Shown here piece after piece: positions 43,985 through 52,450 of a DNA stretch of 64,000 nucleotides. A program made the translations under genes and the position numbers. Below the pieces are notes generated by a model that had not been told where the DNA came from, made no database searches, and was given only the letters and a program-made list of their open reading frames with translations. Numbering within the stretch: the stretch's first letter is position 1; each line of letters starts with the position of its first letter. The stretch spans positions 11,497 to 75,496 of the forward strand of contig NZ_KB911617.1 in the NCBI RefSeq assembly GCF_000383615.1, in the 5' to 3' direction. Source of the stretch: Streptomyces canus 299MFChir4.1. GTDB lineage: Bacteria; Actinomycetota; Actinomycetes; Streptomycetales; Streptomycetaceae.

Positions 43985-44668
43985 GTGACCGACACCGCCA
44001 TGCTGCCCGAGTCCTGGCGCGGGGTTCTGGGCGACGAGCTGCAGCAGCCGTACTTCAAGGAGCTGACGGAGTTCGTCGAGGACGAACGGGCGAGGGGTCC
44101 CGTCTACCCGCCGCGCGAGGAGGTCTTCGCCGCCCTCGACGCGACGCCCTACGACCGGGTGAAGGTCCTGATCCTCGGCCAGGACCCGTACCACGGCGAA
44201 GGCCAGGGCCACGGCCTGTGCTTCTCGGTCCGCCCCGGTGTCAAGACCCCGCCCTCCCTCCGCAACATCTACAAGGAGATGAAGGAGGAGCTGGGCCTGG
44301 AGATCCCGGACAACGGCTACCTGATGCCCTGGGCCCAGCAGGGCGTCCTGCTGCTCAACGCGGTGCTCACGGTCCGCTCCGGCGAGGCCAACTCGCACAA
44401 GGGCAAGGGCTGGGAGAAGTTCACCGACGCGGTGATCCGCGCGGTGGCCGAGCGGCCCGACCCGGCGGTCTTCGTCCTGTGGGGCAACTACGCGCAGAAG
44501 AAGCTCCCGCTGATCGACGAGAGCCGCCACGTGGTGGTCAAGGGCGCGCACCCCTCCCCGCTGTCGGCGAAGAAGTTCTTCGGCTCCCGCCCGTTCACGC
44601 AGATCAACGAGGCGGTCGCCCGGCAGGGCCACGAGCCCATCGACTGGACGATCCCGAACCTCGGCTGA
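43985..44668 (+). CDS. ung: Uracil-DNA glycosylase (family 1)
   Basis: A 227-residue family 1 UDG that removes uracil from DNA. The water-activating motif is GQDPYHG (catalytic D67) and the DNA-intercalating/His motif is HPSPLSAKKFFGS; NGYLMPWAQQGVLLLN is also typical. The length is normal and all key residues are present. The start is GTG, with TGAGGAA upstream. It stands alone. Confidence 0.97.
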   Translation: MTDTAMLPESWRGVLGDELQQPYFKELTEFVEDERARGPVYPPREEVFAALDATPYDRVKVLILGQDPYHGEGQGHGLCFSVRPGVKTPPSLRNIYKEMKEELGLEIPDNGYLMPWAQQGVLLLNAVLTVRSGEANSHKGKGWEKFTDAVIRAVAERPDPAVFVLWGNYAQKKLPLIDESRHVVVKGAHPSPLSAKKFFGSRPFTQINEAVARQGHEPIDWTIPNLG

Positions 44669-44788
44669 CCCCGCCACCGGCCCGGTGCCGCACCGACCGG
44701 GCCCGGTGCCGCCTGACCGGGATTGTCGGTGCGGACGGCTAGCGTCGGGAGGGACAGCGACGACACCCGACCAGGGCCTGGAGGACGC

Positions 44789-45310
44789 GTGACGGAGCGA
44801 CAGGAGCAGACGGCGCCGGATGCCGTGATGACACGGATCGGGCAGGTCGTCATGCTGTGCCACGCGGGGGACCGCGAGGAGGCCCGGCACCGCTTCCTGG
44901 AGCTGTGGGCGGAGATCGGCGAGGACGGCGACCCGCTGCACCGCTGCACCCTGGCCCACTTCATGGCCGACGCCCAGGACGACCCCTGCGACGAACTCGC
45001 CTGGGACCTCAGGGCGTTGACGGCCGCCGAGGAGCTCACCGACGACCGGCCGGCCAGGCACGAGAGCGCGATCGCCGTGCGTGCTCTGTATCCCTCACTG
45101 CACCTCAACCTAGCCGCCGACTATGTGCGGCTCGCCCGCGCGGACGCCGCCCGCACCCATCTGCGCCGGGCCCGCAGTGCGGCGGACGCCCTGGGGGAGG
45201 ACAACTACAGCGACGGGGTGCGGGCGGCGATCAGCAGACTGGAGCTGCGGCTCGGTGACGGCGGAACCGCCGGCGACGGAAGGTGGGGGCCGCCGCGGCA
45301 GCGGCCCTGA
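44789..45310 (+). CDS. TPR-like hypothetical protein
   Basis: A 173-residue soluble, helix-rich protein with short tetratricopeptide-like units: MLCHAGDREEARHRFLELWA, and LNLAADYVRLARADAARTHL continuing into RRARSAADALGEDNY. Such proteins scaffold partners, but none is evident. The GTG at 44789 has GGAGG six bases upstream. A short glycine-rich tail ends it. It is convergent with a lipoprotein gene. Confidence 0.72.
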   Translation: MTERQEQTAPDAVMTRIGQVVMLCHAGDREEARHRFLELWAEIGEDGDPLHRCTLAHFMADAQDDPCDELAWDLRALTAAEELTDDRPARHESAIAVRALYPSLHLNLAADYVRLARADAARTHLRRARSAADALGEDNYSDGVRAAISRLELRLGDGGTAGDGRWGPPRQRP

Positions 45311-45322
45311 GCCCCGGGTCCC

Positions 45323-45877
45323 TCAACGTCCGTAGGTCTGGTCGCAGATGACCGACTCGGGACTGCCCTCCTGCCAGCGGCCGTACTTCCTGCCCAGCGC
45401 ACAGACGTCCTTCGGGCCCCTGGGAACCGACTTGGGGGCCGACCTGGCCACGTCCGGGATCTCGACGCGCGGCTTGCGGTGGTGCGGGGCGTCCGGGTGC
45501 CACGGCTCGGGACGGGCCGGGCGCGCGGGGCGCTCCGGGTGTCCCGGATGCGCGTGGGCCGGCTGTGGGGGCTGCGGCCGCGCGGGGGCCCCGGCGGTCC
45601 CCGGGGCCCGGTCGCGGGACGTGGTTCCCCCCGGCTGCGAGGACGGGGACGGGTCGATCATGGACAGCGCCTCCTGGGCCGGGGCCTGCACGATCTGCGG
45701 CTCCGCCTGACCGTCCGGACGGGCGTGCCCCGGCCCCGGCAGCGGCAGCTGCGACGGTGCCGTCGCCGGCGGCCCGGACACGGGTGGACGCTGGACCGTC
45801 ACACAGCCGGTGAGAGCCGAGACAGCCACGGTGACCAGGAGCGTTGCGGTAGTCGTGGTTCGATGCACCCGCGTCAC
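45323..45877 (-). CDS. Proline-rich lipoprotein
   Basis: A 184-residue exported protein. The signal peptide ends in the lipobox LTGC near residue 25. A long Pro/His-rich middle (PQPPQPAHAHPGHPERPARP is part) probably spans the cell wall. The conserved C-terminal block has two cysteines (DVCALGRKYGRWQEGSPESV and then IC), which may form a disulphide. It resembles other small Streptomyces surface proteins of unknown role. The GTG start lacks a strong ribosome site. Confidence 0.7.
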   Translation of the reverse strand: MTRVHRTTTTATLLVTVAVSALTGCVTVQRPPVSGPPATAPSQLPLPGPGHARPDGQAEPQIVQAPAQEALSMIDPSPSSQPGGTTSRDRAPGTAGAPARPQPPQPAHAHPGHPERPARPARPEPWHPDAPHHRKPRVEIPDVARSAPKSVPRGPKDVCALGRKYGRWQEGSPESVICDQTYGR

Positions 45878-45979
45878 TCTGCTGGTTCGGGCGCCTCGGC
45901 GACAGCGGACGAGCGGAGGTTGCCCCGCACGGGTGATCTCCGCCCCCGTACGGTGTGCCCGGGCCGCCCGGTGCTGACG

Positions 45980-46492
45980 TCAGTCGCCGGTGCTGCCGTC
46001 GATACGCTCGCGGATCAGGTCGGCGTGGCCGTTGTGGCGGGCGTACTCCTCGATCATGTGGGTGTAGAGCCAGCGCAGGTTGAACCGCTCGCCGGTCCTG
46101 CGGTGCTTGCCCACGGTGATGTCGTCCAGACCGAAGCGGGCCGCGTTCTCCCGGCTCTTGTCGATCTCGGCCTGCCAGGTGCCGTACGCCTCCTGCCAGG
46201 TGTCGGCCTCGGTGAGATGGAACTCGCCGTCCGGGGCGGCCTCGCTGTAGTAGATCGGTCCCGCGTCCTCGTCGGCCAGGACCCGGCGGAACCAGCTGCG
46301 CTCCACCTCCGCCATGTGCCGCACCAGGCCCATCAGGGAGAGCGTGGACGGCTCCACCGAGGCGGTCCTGAGCTGGGCGTCGGTCAGACCCTCGCACTTC
46401 CAGGCCAGCGTCTGCCGGTGGTAGTCCAGCCAGCCCTCCAGCATGGTGCGTTCGTCGGCGGTGGTCGGGGGTTCGGCGCGCTGAGTCGTCAT
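45980..46492 (-). CDS. DinB/DUF664 family protein
   Basis: A 170-residue four-helix protein of the DUF664 branch of the DinB superfamily. The pattern LSLMGLVRHMAEVERSWFRR, then WLYTHMIEEYARHNGHADLI and RERIDGSTGD is nearly diagnostic; the histidines would bind a divalent metal. It is related to, but distinct from, the protein at 23632-24138. The function of this subgroup is unknown. It is divergent from the Gfo/Idh gene. Confidence 0.9.
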   Translation of the reverse strand: MTTQRAEPPTTADERTMLEGWLDYHRQTLAWKCEGLTDAQLRTASVEPSTLSLMGLVRHMAEVERSWFRRVLADEDAGPIYYSEAAPDGEFHLTEADTWQEAYGTWQAEIDKSRENAARFGLDDITVGKHRRTGERFNLRWLYTHMIEEYARHNGHADLIRERIDGSTGD

Positions 46493-46612
46493 GTCCGCAT
46501 CCTTACCCAGCTCATCCCCGACAACCAGCGAATTCCCGGTCGCCGGCCGGGGCCCATCGGCGCCGCCGTATGCTTCCGGCAAGGCCCTGGCCAGACAACT
46601 GGAGGAGTCCAC

Positions 46613-47518
46613 GTGAAGGTCGGCTGCATCGGACTCGGCGACATCGCGCAGAAGGCGTATCTGCCGGTGCTCGGCGGTCGGCCCGGCGTCGAACTGCATG
46701 TGCAGACGCGGACCCCGGCGACGCTGACGAGGGTCGCCGACGGGCTCCACCTGCCCGAGGGGCAACGGCACCAGGACCTGGACTCGCTGCTCGCCCAGGA
46801 CCTCGACGCCGCGTTCGTGCACGCGCCGACGAGCGTGCACCCCGAGATCGTCACGCGGTTGCTGGAGGCGGGCGTACCGACGTACGTCGACAAGCCGCTC
46901 GCCTACGAACTCGCCGACTCCGAACGGCTGGTGGCGCTCGCCGAGCGGCGGAACGTGAGCCTGGCCGTCGGCTTCAACCGGCGGTTCGCCCCCGGGTACG
47001 CGCAGTGCGCCGAGCACCCGCGCGAGCTGATCCTCATGCAGAAGAACCGCATCGGGCTCCCGGAGGAGCCGCGCGCGATGATCCTCGACGACTTCATCCA
47101 CGTCGTCGACACCCTGCGGTTCCTGGTGCCGGGGCCGGTCGACGACGTGACGGTACGCGCGCGCGTGGAGGACGGCCTGCTGCACCACGTCGTGCTCCAG
47201 CTGGCGGGGGACGGCTTCACCGCGCTCGGGGTCATGAACCGGCTCAGCGGCTCGGCCGAGGAGATCCTGGAGGTGTCCGGGCAGGACACCAAGCGGCAGG
47301 TCCTCAATCTCGCCGAGGTCGTCGACCACAAGGGCCAGCCCACCGTGCGGCGGCGCGGCGACTGGGTGCCGGTGGCCCGGCAGCGCGGCATCGAGCAGGC
47401 GGTGCTCGCCTTCCTCGACGCCGTGCGCGCGGGAAAGGTGCTCAGCGCCCGGGACGCGCTGGCGACCCATGAGCTGTGCGAGCGGGTGGTACGCGCGGTG
47501 CGGGAGCAGGCCGCCTGA
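46613..47518 (+). CDS. Gfo/Idh/MocA family oxidoreductase
   Basis: A 301-residue NAD(P)-dependent oxidoreductase. The N-terminal Rossmann motif is VGCIGLGDIAQKAYLPVLGG, and YVDKPLAYELADSERLVALA matches the EKP loop that binds cofactor and substrate. The usual C-terminal sheet domain follows. Substrates of this family are sugars or inositols; the specific one is unknown. GTG with GGAGGAG upstream. The last 77 bases overlap the 3' end of the convergent lnt gene. Confidence 0.86.
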   Translation: MKVGCIGLGDIAQKAYLPVLGGRPGVELHVQTRTPATLTRVADGLHLPEGQRHQDLDSLLAQDLDAAFVHAPTSVHPEIVTRLLEAGVPTYVDKPLAYELADSERLVALAERRNVSLAVGFNRRFAPGYAQCAEHPRELILMQKNRIGLPEEPRAMILDDFIHVVDTLRFLVPGPVDDVTVRARVEDGLLHHVVLQLAGDGFTALGVMNRLSGSAEEILEVSGQDTKRQVLNLAEVVDHKGQPTVRRRGDWVPVARQRGIEQAVLAFLDAVRAGKVLSARDALATHELCERVVRAVREQAA

Positions 47519-49001
47519 ACCGCCGCACCAGCTGCACGGCGCACCACACCGCGAGGACCAGCAGCGCCGCGTACACCGGCCAGTCGCCGAGGCGGACGTA
47601 CGGTGTCGTCCCGGTGGCCAGCGGTACGTCGTACACACGCGCGGTGCTGGCATCGGTGGCGACCCACTGTCCGACGCGCCGGCCGCTCGCGTCGTAGACC
47701 GCGGAGACCCCGGTCAGGGTCGAGTGCACCATCGGCCGGCCCGTCTCGGCTGCGCGCAGGGCGGCCAGCGAGGCGTGCTGCTCGGGGGCCCAGCTGTCCT
47801 GGAAGGAGGAGGTCGACGACTGGGCGATCAGCAACTGGGCGCCGTCCTCGGCGAGATGACGGCTCATGTCGGGGAAGGCCGACTCGAAGCACACCATCGG
47901 ACCGACCTTCAGGCCGTGGCCGACGTTCATCACGACCTGCTCGGAGCCGTGCCTGCGGTTCTCGGCCGCCGCCTTGCCGACCGAGGTGACCCAGCCGAGC
48001 AGCGAGCGGGCCGGGATGTACTCGCCGAAGGGGACCAGGCGCATCTTGTCGTAGCGGTCGCCGGTGAGCCCGCCGGGGCCGACCAGGACCGAGCTCTTGT
48101 AGATGCCGGGCTTGTCGGAGCGGCGGGCGTCCACGTTGACGAGGATGTCGGCGCCGGTCTCCTCGGAGAGCGCCGCGATCCGCTTCGACAGGTCGGGCCG
48201 GTCCCCCAGGTCGAAACCGACGCTGCTCTCGCCCCAGACGATCAGGTCGAGGTCCTGCCCCGCGAGCTCGCGGGTCAGCTGCTCCTCGCGGGCGAGGCGC
48301 CGGTCGGGGCCGTCGACGACACCGGGCTGGACGACGGCGATCCGTGTGCTGCCGCCCGTGTCGGGACGCGGCGACCACATCCAGGCCGCCGAGGTCACGG
48401 CGGCGGTGGCGACCAGGCCCGCCACCGCGGGGACCCGGGACTCGCGGACCGTCACCAGCACGGCGAGCGCCACATTGACGGCCACGATCAGGAAGCTGAT
48501 CAGCCACACCCCGCCCACCGAGGCCAGCCGCAGGGCCGGCGCGACCTCCCACTGGCTGGCGCCGAGCACGCCCCAGGGGCCGCCGAGCCCCTGCCAGGAG
48601 CGGACGAGTTCGATGCCGAGCCAGCCCGACGGCAGTACGGCCAGGGCGGCGGCGATCCGGCCGCGCGAAGGAGTTCCGGCCAGGAAGTGCCGGACGAGCG
48701 CGCCCCACGGGGCCCACAGCGCGCCGAGCAGGGCGCCGATGACGAAGATGAACACGCTCAGGCTCGGCAGCAGCCAGTGGTGCATCCCCACCATGAACCC
48801 GAAACCGCCGGCCCAGCCGTCGTAGGCCGCCCGTTTCGCCGTCGGAGCCGAGCGGATCAGCGCGATCCAGGGGACGAGGGCGACGTAGGCGAGCCACCAC
48901 AGGGACGGTGCCGGGAACGCGAGGACGGGGAGGGCGCCTGCCAGCACCGCGACGGTCGAGCGCCGCCACGGGGAGGCAAGCCAGTGGCCGAACAGGTTCA
49001 T
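47442..49001 (-). CDS. lnt: Apolipoprotein N-acyltransferase
   Basis: A 519-residue membrane enzyme that adds the third acyl chain to lipoproteins. Six to eight hydrophobic segments (about 15-190) precede the nitrilase-like catalytic domain (about 220-480). The catalytic triad is present: E258 in VWGESSVGF, K319 in YDKMRLVPFGEY and C371 in MVCFESAFPD. The C-terminus has one more membrane helix and a basic Pro-rich tail coded across the overlap with the Gfo/Idh gene. AGGAGG precedes the ATG at 49001. Confidence 0.94.
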   Translation of the reverse strand: MNLFGHWLASPWRRSTVAVLAGALPVLAFPAPSLWWLAYVALVPWIALIRSAPTAKRAAYDGWAGGFGFMVGMHHWLLPSLSVFIFVIGALLGALWAPWGALVRHFLAGTPSRGRIAAALAVLPSGWLGIELVRSWQGLGGPWGVLGASQWEVAPALRLASVGGVWLISFLIVAVNVALAVLVTVRESRVPAVAGLVATAAVTSAAWMWSPRPDTGGSTRIAVVQPGVVDGPDRRLAREEQLTRELAGQDLDLIVWGESSVGFDLGDRPDLSKRIAALSEETGADILVNVDARRSDKPGIYKSSVLVGPGGLTGDRYDKMRLVPFGEYIPARSLLGWVTSVGKAAAENRRHGSEQVVMNVGHGLKVGPMVCFESAFPDMSRHLAEDGAQLLIAQSSTSSFQDSWAPEQHASLAALRAAETGRPMVHSTLTGVSAVYDASGRRVGQWVATDASTARVYDVPLATGTTPYVRLGDWPVYAALLVLAVWCAVQLVRRFRRPAPAPRVPPARTAHGSPARPGR

Positions 49002-49065
49002 ACGGCGCCTCCTACCCCGTGCGGGTGACCAGTGTGCGTGTGATTGACCACCCGAGGGTGTCGGC

Positions 49066-49566
49066 TCAGTTGATCACAGGTGCGGGCCGGGGGTCCGGCA
49101 GACGACGCCACTTCTCCCGCACGACGACCTCGCGCAGCCGCCAGCCGTCGTCCGTGCGCAGCAGCGCGAAGACGTAGCGGCCGCCGCAGACGAAGTCGGG
49201 TGCGGTGGAGGGAGCATCGTCGGCGAGGCGCATGGGGTTGATGTAGTCGGCCTGGACGACGGCCGTGTCGCCGGTGTCCTGGTCCAGGGTGTCGAACCGG
49301 ACGCGGCGGTTGACGATCAGATGCTGGCGCATCGAGAACAGCCGCAGGCTCTCCGCGAGCCAGGCGGCGACGTGGTGCGCGTCCCCCTCGATCCCGCCGG
49401 CCGAGCGGTAGTCGGCCCGCCCGTCCGAGGTGAACAGCCCTCGGTAAGCCTCCCAGTCGCCGTCGTCCACGGCCACGGCGTACTCGGTGACGAGTGCGTC
49501 CACGGTCAGCCGGTCCATCACGGTCGCGAGCTCCACACGCTGCGTCATCGGCTCAGTGTTGGGCAT
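49066..49566 (-). CDS. Nuclear transport factor 2-like (SnoaL-type) protein
   Basis: A 166-residue protein of the NTF2/SnoaL-like fold: LTVDALVTEYAVAVDDGDWE, then YRGLFTSDGRADYRSAGGIE, MRQHLIVNRRVRFD, and the closing WRLREVVVREKWRRLPDPRP. Members include cyclases, dehydratases and ring-hydroxylase small subunits; no partner subunit is present. It could assist the nearby flavin monooxygenase, but a repeat array lies between them. The start is at 49566 or, less likely, 49548; neither has a strong ribosome site. Confidence 0.8.
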   Translation of the reverse strand: MPNTEPMTQRVELATVMDRLTVDALVTEYAVAVDDGDWEAYRGLFTSDGRADYRSAGGIEGDAHHVAAWLAESLRLFSMRQHLIVNRRVRFDTLDQDTGDTAVVQADYINPMRLADDAPSTAPDFVCGGRYVFALLRTDDGWRLREVVVREKWRRLPDPRPAPVIN

Positions 49567-49667
49567 GGGGCGAGCCGAGCCAAGGGGCGTGCGGGGACAT
49601 TCGGAGGGCGGGGCGGGGGACGATCGGGACGGCCGGTGAGTGTGGGGCGGGCAATAAGTTGCGGGCG

Positions 49668-50060
49668 TCTGTCGCGGGGCCGTCGGGTCTGGGGTCGTCG
49701 TCGGTGGCGGGGGCGGAGTTCGCCTGCATGGTGGGGGGATCGGGGTGGCTGGTGGGTGGGGGCGGGCGGTCAGCTGTCGGTCAGGATGTCGAGGGGCCGG
49801 GCGGCGGAGTGCGGGCCGAATCTGTTCTCGGCCGTAAGGGCGATCATGCGGGTGCTGCGGGCGAATGTCGCGGGGCCGTCGCCTGGGGTCGTCGGCGTCG
49901 GCGGCGGCGGAGTTCGCCTGCATGGTGGGGGGGATCGGGGTGGCTGGTGGGTGGGGGCGGGCGGTCAGCTGTCGGTCAGGATGTCGAGGGGCCAGGCGGC
50001 GGAGTGCGGGCCGAATCTGTTCTCGGCCGTGAGGGCGATCATGCGGGTGTTGCGGGCCTC
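49668..50060. repeat. Tandem duplication of the monooxygenase 3' end
   Basis: A block of about 195 bases occurs twice and partly a third time. The word CGGAGTTCGCCTGCATGG starts at 49714 and 49908, and its diverged form CGGAGCTCGCCTGCACG at 50105 lies inside the monooxygenase gene; periods are 194 and 197. Each copy carries the last codons of that gene, ending ENRFGPHSAARPLDILTDS plus stop on the minus strand. The outer copy (near 49770-49850) is therefore a silent duplicate of the C-terminal coding end. Confidence 0.85.
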
Positions 50061-51137
50061 GGCCTCGGGGCCGTCCGGCAGGTGGTAGTCGTCGCCCGCG
50101 CGGGCGGAGCTCGCCTGCACGATCGTGGCCGCCGGGGCCCGTCTGCGGACGTACCGGTCCAGCGCCTCGGGCACCTCGGCCGGTGCCGTGTCGGTGAGGC
50201 AGTCGCCGAGGACGGCCGCGTCCATGACGGCCTGGGCGGCGCCCTGGGCCTGGAAGGGCACCATGGCGTGGGCGCTGTCCCCGAGGAGCGTGACCCGGCC
50301 GAGGTTCCAGCGCGGGAGCGGGGCGCGCGTGTGGATGCCGTAGCGGAACACCTGGCCGGCGCGGTCGAGCACGGTCAGCAGCCGGGGGTCCCAGCCGGCG
50401 AAGGTGCGCAGCTGCTCACCCGGTTCGGCCCGCGCGGTCCACGACTCCTGGGCGGGCCGGTCCGTCACGAACACGGCCACCATGTTGAGGAGTTCGCCGC
50501 CGCGCAGCCAGTAGTGGACGACGTGGCGGTCCGGGCCGAGCCAGCCCGCGTACTCGGGGAGATCCAGGTCGGCGACCTCCGCGGCGGGGAGGAGGGCCCG
50601 GTAGGCGGCGGTGTGCGAGAACACCGCCTCGTCCGCGCCGAAGAGCCACTGGCGGGCGGCGGAGCGGATGCCGTCGGCGGCCACGACGAGGTCGGCGTCC
50701 AGGCGTTCGCCGCTCGCCGTGGTCACATGGGCCGCCCTGTCGTCCTGGCCGATCCCCACGACGGCGGTGGCCAGACGCAGGGCACCGGGCGGTAAGGCGC
50801 CCACCAGGGCGCGTTGGAGATCGGCCCGGTGGATCTGGAGGTACGGCGCCCCGAACTCCTCCTCCGCCTCGCGGCCGATGACGTAACGGCAGATCTCGGA
50901 GCCGTCGGACCAGGTGCGGAAGCTGATGTGGGCCGGGCGCGTGGAGTGTTCGGCGACGGTGTCGAGCAGCCCCAGCCGGCGCAGTACGCGGGTGGCGTTG
51001 GGGGCGAGCTGGATGCCGGCGCCGATCTCGGTGAGCTGCCGCGACTGCTCGACCAGGGTCACGTCATGGCCTGCCCTGAGCAGGCTCAGTGTCGCGGTCA
51101 GGCCGCCGATGCCTGCGCCCACGACGATCGCTCTCAA
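49965..51137 (-). CDS. FAD-dependent monooxygenase, salicylate-hydroxylase type
   Basis: A 390-residue group A flavin monooxygenase. The N-terminal FAD motif is AIVVGAGIGGLTATLSLLRA; DLVVAADGIRSAARQWLFG holds the DG motif and RVTLLGDSAHAMVPFQAQGA the GD motif. All three are intact. Such enzymes hydroxylate aromatic acids with NAD(P)H and oxygen; the substrate is not determinable. The start is TTG at 51137, with GAGG nine bases upstream. Its 3' end has been tandemly duplicated downstream. Confidence 0.88.
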   Translation of the reverse strand: MRAIVVGAGIGGLTATLSLLRAGHDVTLVEQSRQLTEIGAGIQLAPNATRVLRRLGLLDTVAEHSTRPAHISFRTWSDGSEICRYVIGREAEEEFGAPYLQIHRADLQRALVGALPPGALRLATAVVGIGQDDRAAHVTTASGERLDADLVVAADGIRSAARQWLFGADEAVFSHTAAYRALLPAAEVADLDLPEYAGWLGPDRHVVHYWLRGGELLNMVAVFVTDRPAQESWTARAEPGEQLRTFAGWDPRLLTVLDRAGQVFRYGIHTRAPLPRWNLGRVTLLGDSAHAMVPFQAQGAAQAVMDAAVLGDCLTDTAPAEVPEALDRYVRRRAPAATIVQASSARAGDDYHLPDGPEAEARNTRMIALTAENRFGPHSAAWPLDILTDS

Positions 51138-51179
51138 GGCATGACCTCACTTCGAGGGGTGCGCCGTTTTCCTGGGAGC

Positions 51180-51359
51180 TCAGGCCGCCTTGATGACGTC
51201 ACCGCGGATCGCGGCCGCCCATTCGACCACCAACAGCTCGTACTCCGCGCGCTCCTGTGACGACAGCGTGCCGCCGGCACGCATCCAGAGCGCCCGGATC
51301 TGCTCGTTCACCTCGGCAGCAGACCGCACGGAACCACGGGTCACGGAATCGGGGGACAT
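51180..51359 (-). CDS. Small conserved hypothetical protein
   Basis: A 59-residue helical protein: SAAEVNEQIRALWMRAGGTL then SSQERAEYELLVVEWAAAIR. I recall similar small proteins in Streptomyces but know no function. The ATG at 51359 lies seven bases after TAGGCT, so the mRNA is probably leaderless, and upstream codons are unlikely to be used. It is 42 bases from the monooxygenase gene on the same strand. Confidence 0.65.
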   Translation of the reverse strand: MSPDSVTRGSVRSAAEVNEQIRALWMRAGGTLSSQERAEYELLVVEWAAAIRGDVIKAA

Positions 51360-51486
51360 GCGCACAAGCCTAGGCGCAAGCACTGACAGTCCGCTACCGG
51401 ACGGCTACGCACAACGTATGCGATGGGTCACGGACTTCGGGGCGGGCGCCCGGTTGCGGGGCGGTCTGGTGCGGGCCGCCGGTGAC

Positions 51487-51639
51487 TCAGCCCGCCGACT
51501 CCGCCGCGTGGGGGCTCAGGACGCCCATCGTGACCAGGGCGATGATGACGATGCCGAGGGCGATGCGGTACCAGACGAAGGGCATGAAGCTCTTGGTCGA
51601 GATGAACTTCATGAACCATGCGATGACGACTTTGACGGA
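51487..51639 (-). pseudogene. uppP: Truncated undecaprenyl-diphosphatase gene, 3' end only
   Basis: Only the last 48 or so residues remain: VIAWFMKFISTKSFMPFVWY then RIALGIVIIALVTMGVLSPH and AAESAG, the C-terminal helices of UppP (bacitracin-resistance type undecaprenyl-diphosphatase). Upstream of about 51640 the resemblance stops and sequence of transposon origin begins. Intact UppP has about 270-290 residues, so about 80 percent is lost. A functional copy must lie elsewhere if the enzyme is needed. Confidence 0.8.
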
Positions 51640-51738
51640 GTGGACTTGACCTGCGGTTTTCCACCATTTTTCAAGATCGAATGGTAGGGCAGTGGGAGAT
51701 GGCACCTCTTTCCAGCACTTTCCAGTGGGCCTCGCTGG

Positions 51739-51920
51739 CTACGAAGCGCAGCCGCCTGGTTTGCACTTGAGTACGGTGTGAGCGCGTGTGGGGTCGTTGG
51801 CCAGCTTGCGCGCGAGGCCAGTCGCTTCCAGACCCAGGTCGTCGTTAGGGACGACGCGGTTGACGGCGCCGGACAGTCCGCGCCCCGAGCTGGACTTCCG
51901 CGGTCGGTGACCGGATCCGA
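51739..51920 (-). other. Unidentified coding-like fragment
   Basis: A minus-strand frame of about 60 codons with no clear start reads GLSGAVNRVVPNDDLGLEAT, then GLARKLANDPTRAHTVLKCK, and ends PGGCAS. Its composition is protein-like, unlike other frames here. It might be the tail of a gene cut by the same rearrangement that removed most of uppP. I do not recognise the family. Confidence 0.3.
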
Positions 51921-52154
51921 ATCACCTGTGCCGTGAAGTCCCAGGTCAGGGGTCTGGTGTGCGTGGGGTTCTGGATGTTCGGGCTGGCGCGGGCGACATG
52001 CAGGTCCCTTCCGCCTCATCCATCGCTTACGAGGCAGCCGAAGCGCCACGGAGAACACGGAATCCGGTCGAGGGCATGATCATGCTCTGACCAGTACAAA
52101 CAGTCACGACCAGCCTGCTGCAACCCTGCGCGTTAGGCCTACAGCTCCCGCGGC

Positions 52155-52406
52155 CTCCGCGCCTAACTGCGCCGACGCGGCATCGCGCAGACCATCCCGG
52201 AGAAGACCGACCAGCAGTGACACAGGCACAACCGCGGCCGCCGTGGCGGGCGACCACCAGTGTTCGACCGGCAGATCTACCGCCAACGCAACATCGTTGA
52301 GCGCTGCTTCAACCGGCTCAAGGGCTTCTGCGGCATCGCAACCCGATACGAAAAGACCGCCACCTCCTACGAAGCGGCGGTCACACTCGCGTCAGTCCTG
52401 CTCTGA
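52155..52406 (+). pseudogene. IS5-family transposase C-terminal fragment
   Basis: The plus strand reads RRRGIAQTIPEKTDQQ, a stop, then GRRGGRPPVFDRQIYRQRN and IVERCFNRLKGFCGIATRYE with TSYEAAVTLASVLL before TGA. This is the C-terminal end of IS5-group transposases, including the DDE glutamate region (ERCFNRLK). In-frame stops and the missing N-terminal half show that it is dead. It is plus strand, whereas the IS5-type N-terminal fragment at 24345-24594 is minus strand, so the two are separate remnants. Confidence 0.75.
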
Positions 52407-52450
52407 GCAAGATCCGTTTGAAGACGAGCTCTAGTACAACGGCATTGCCC

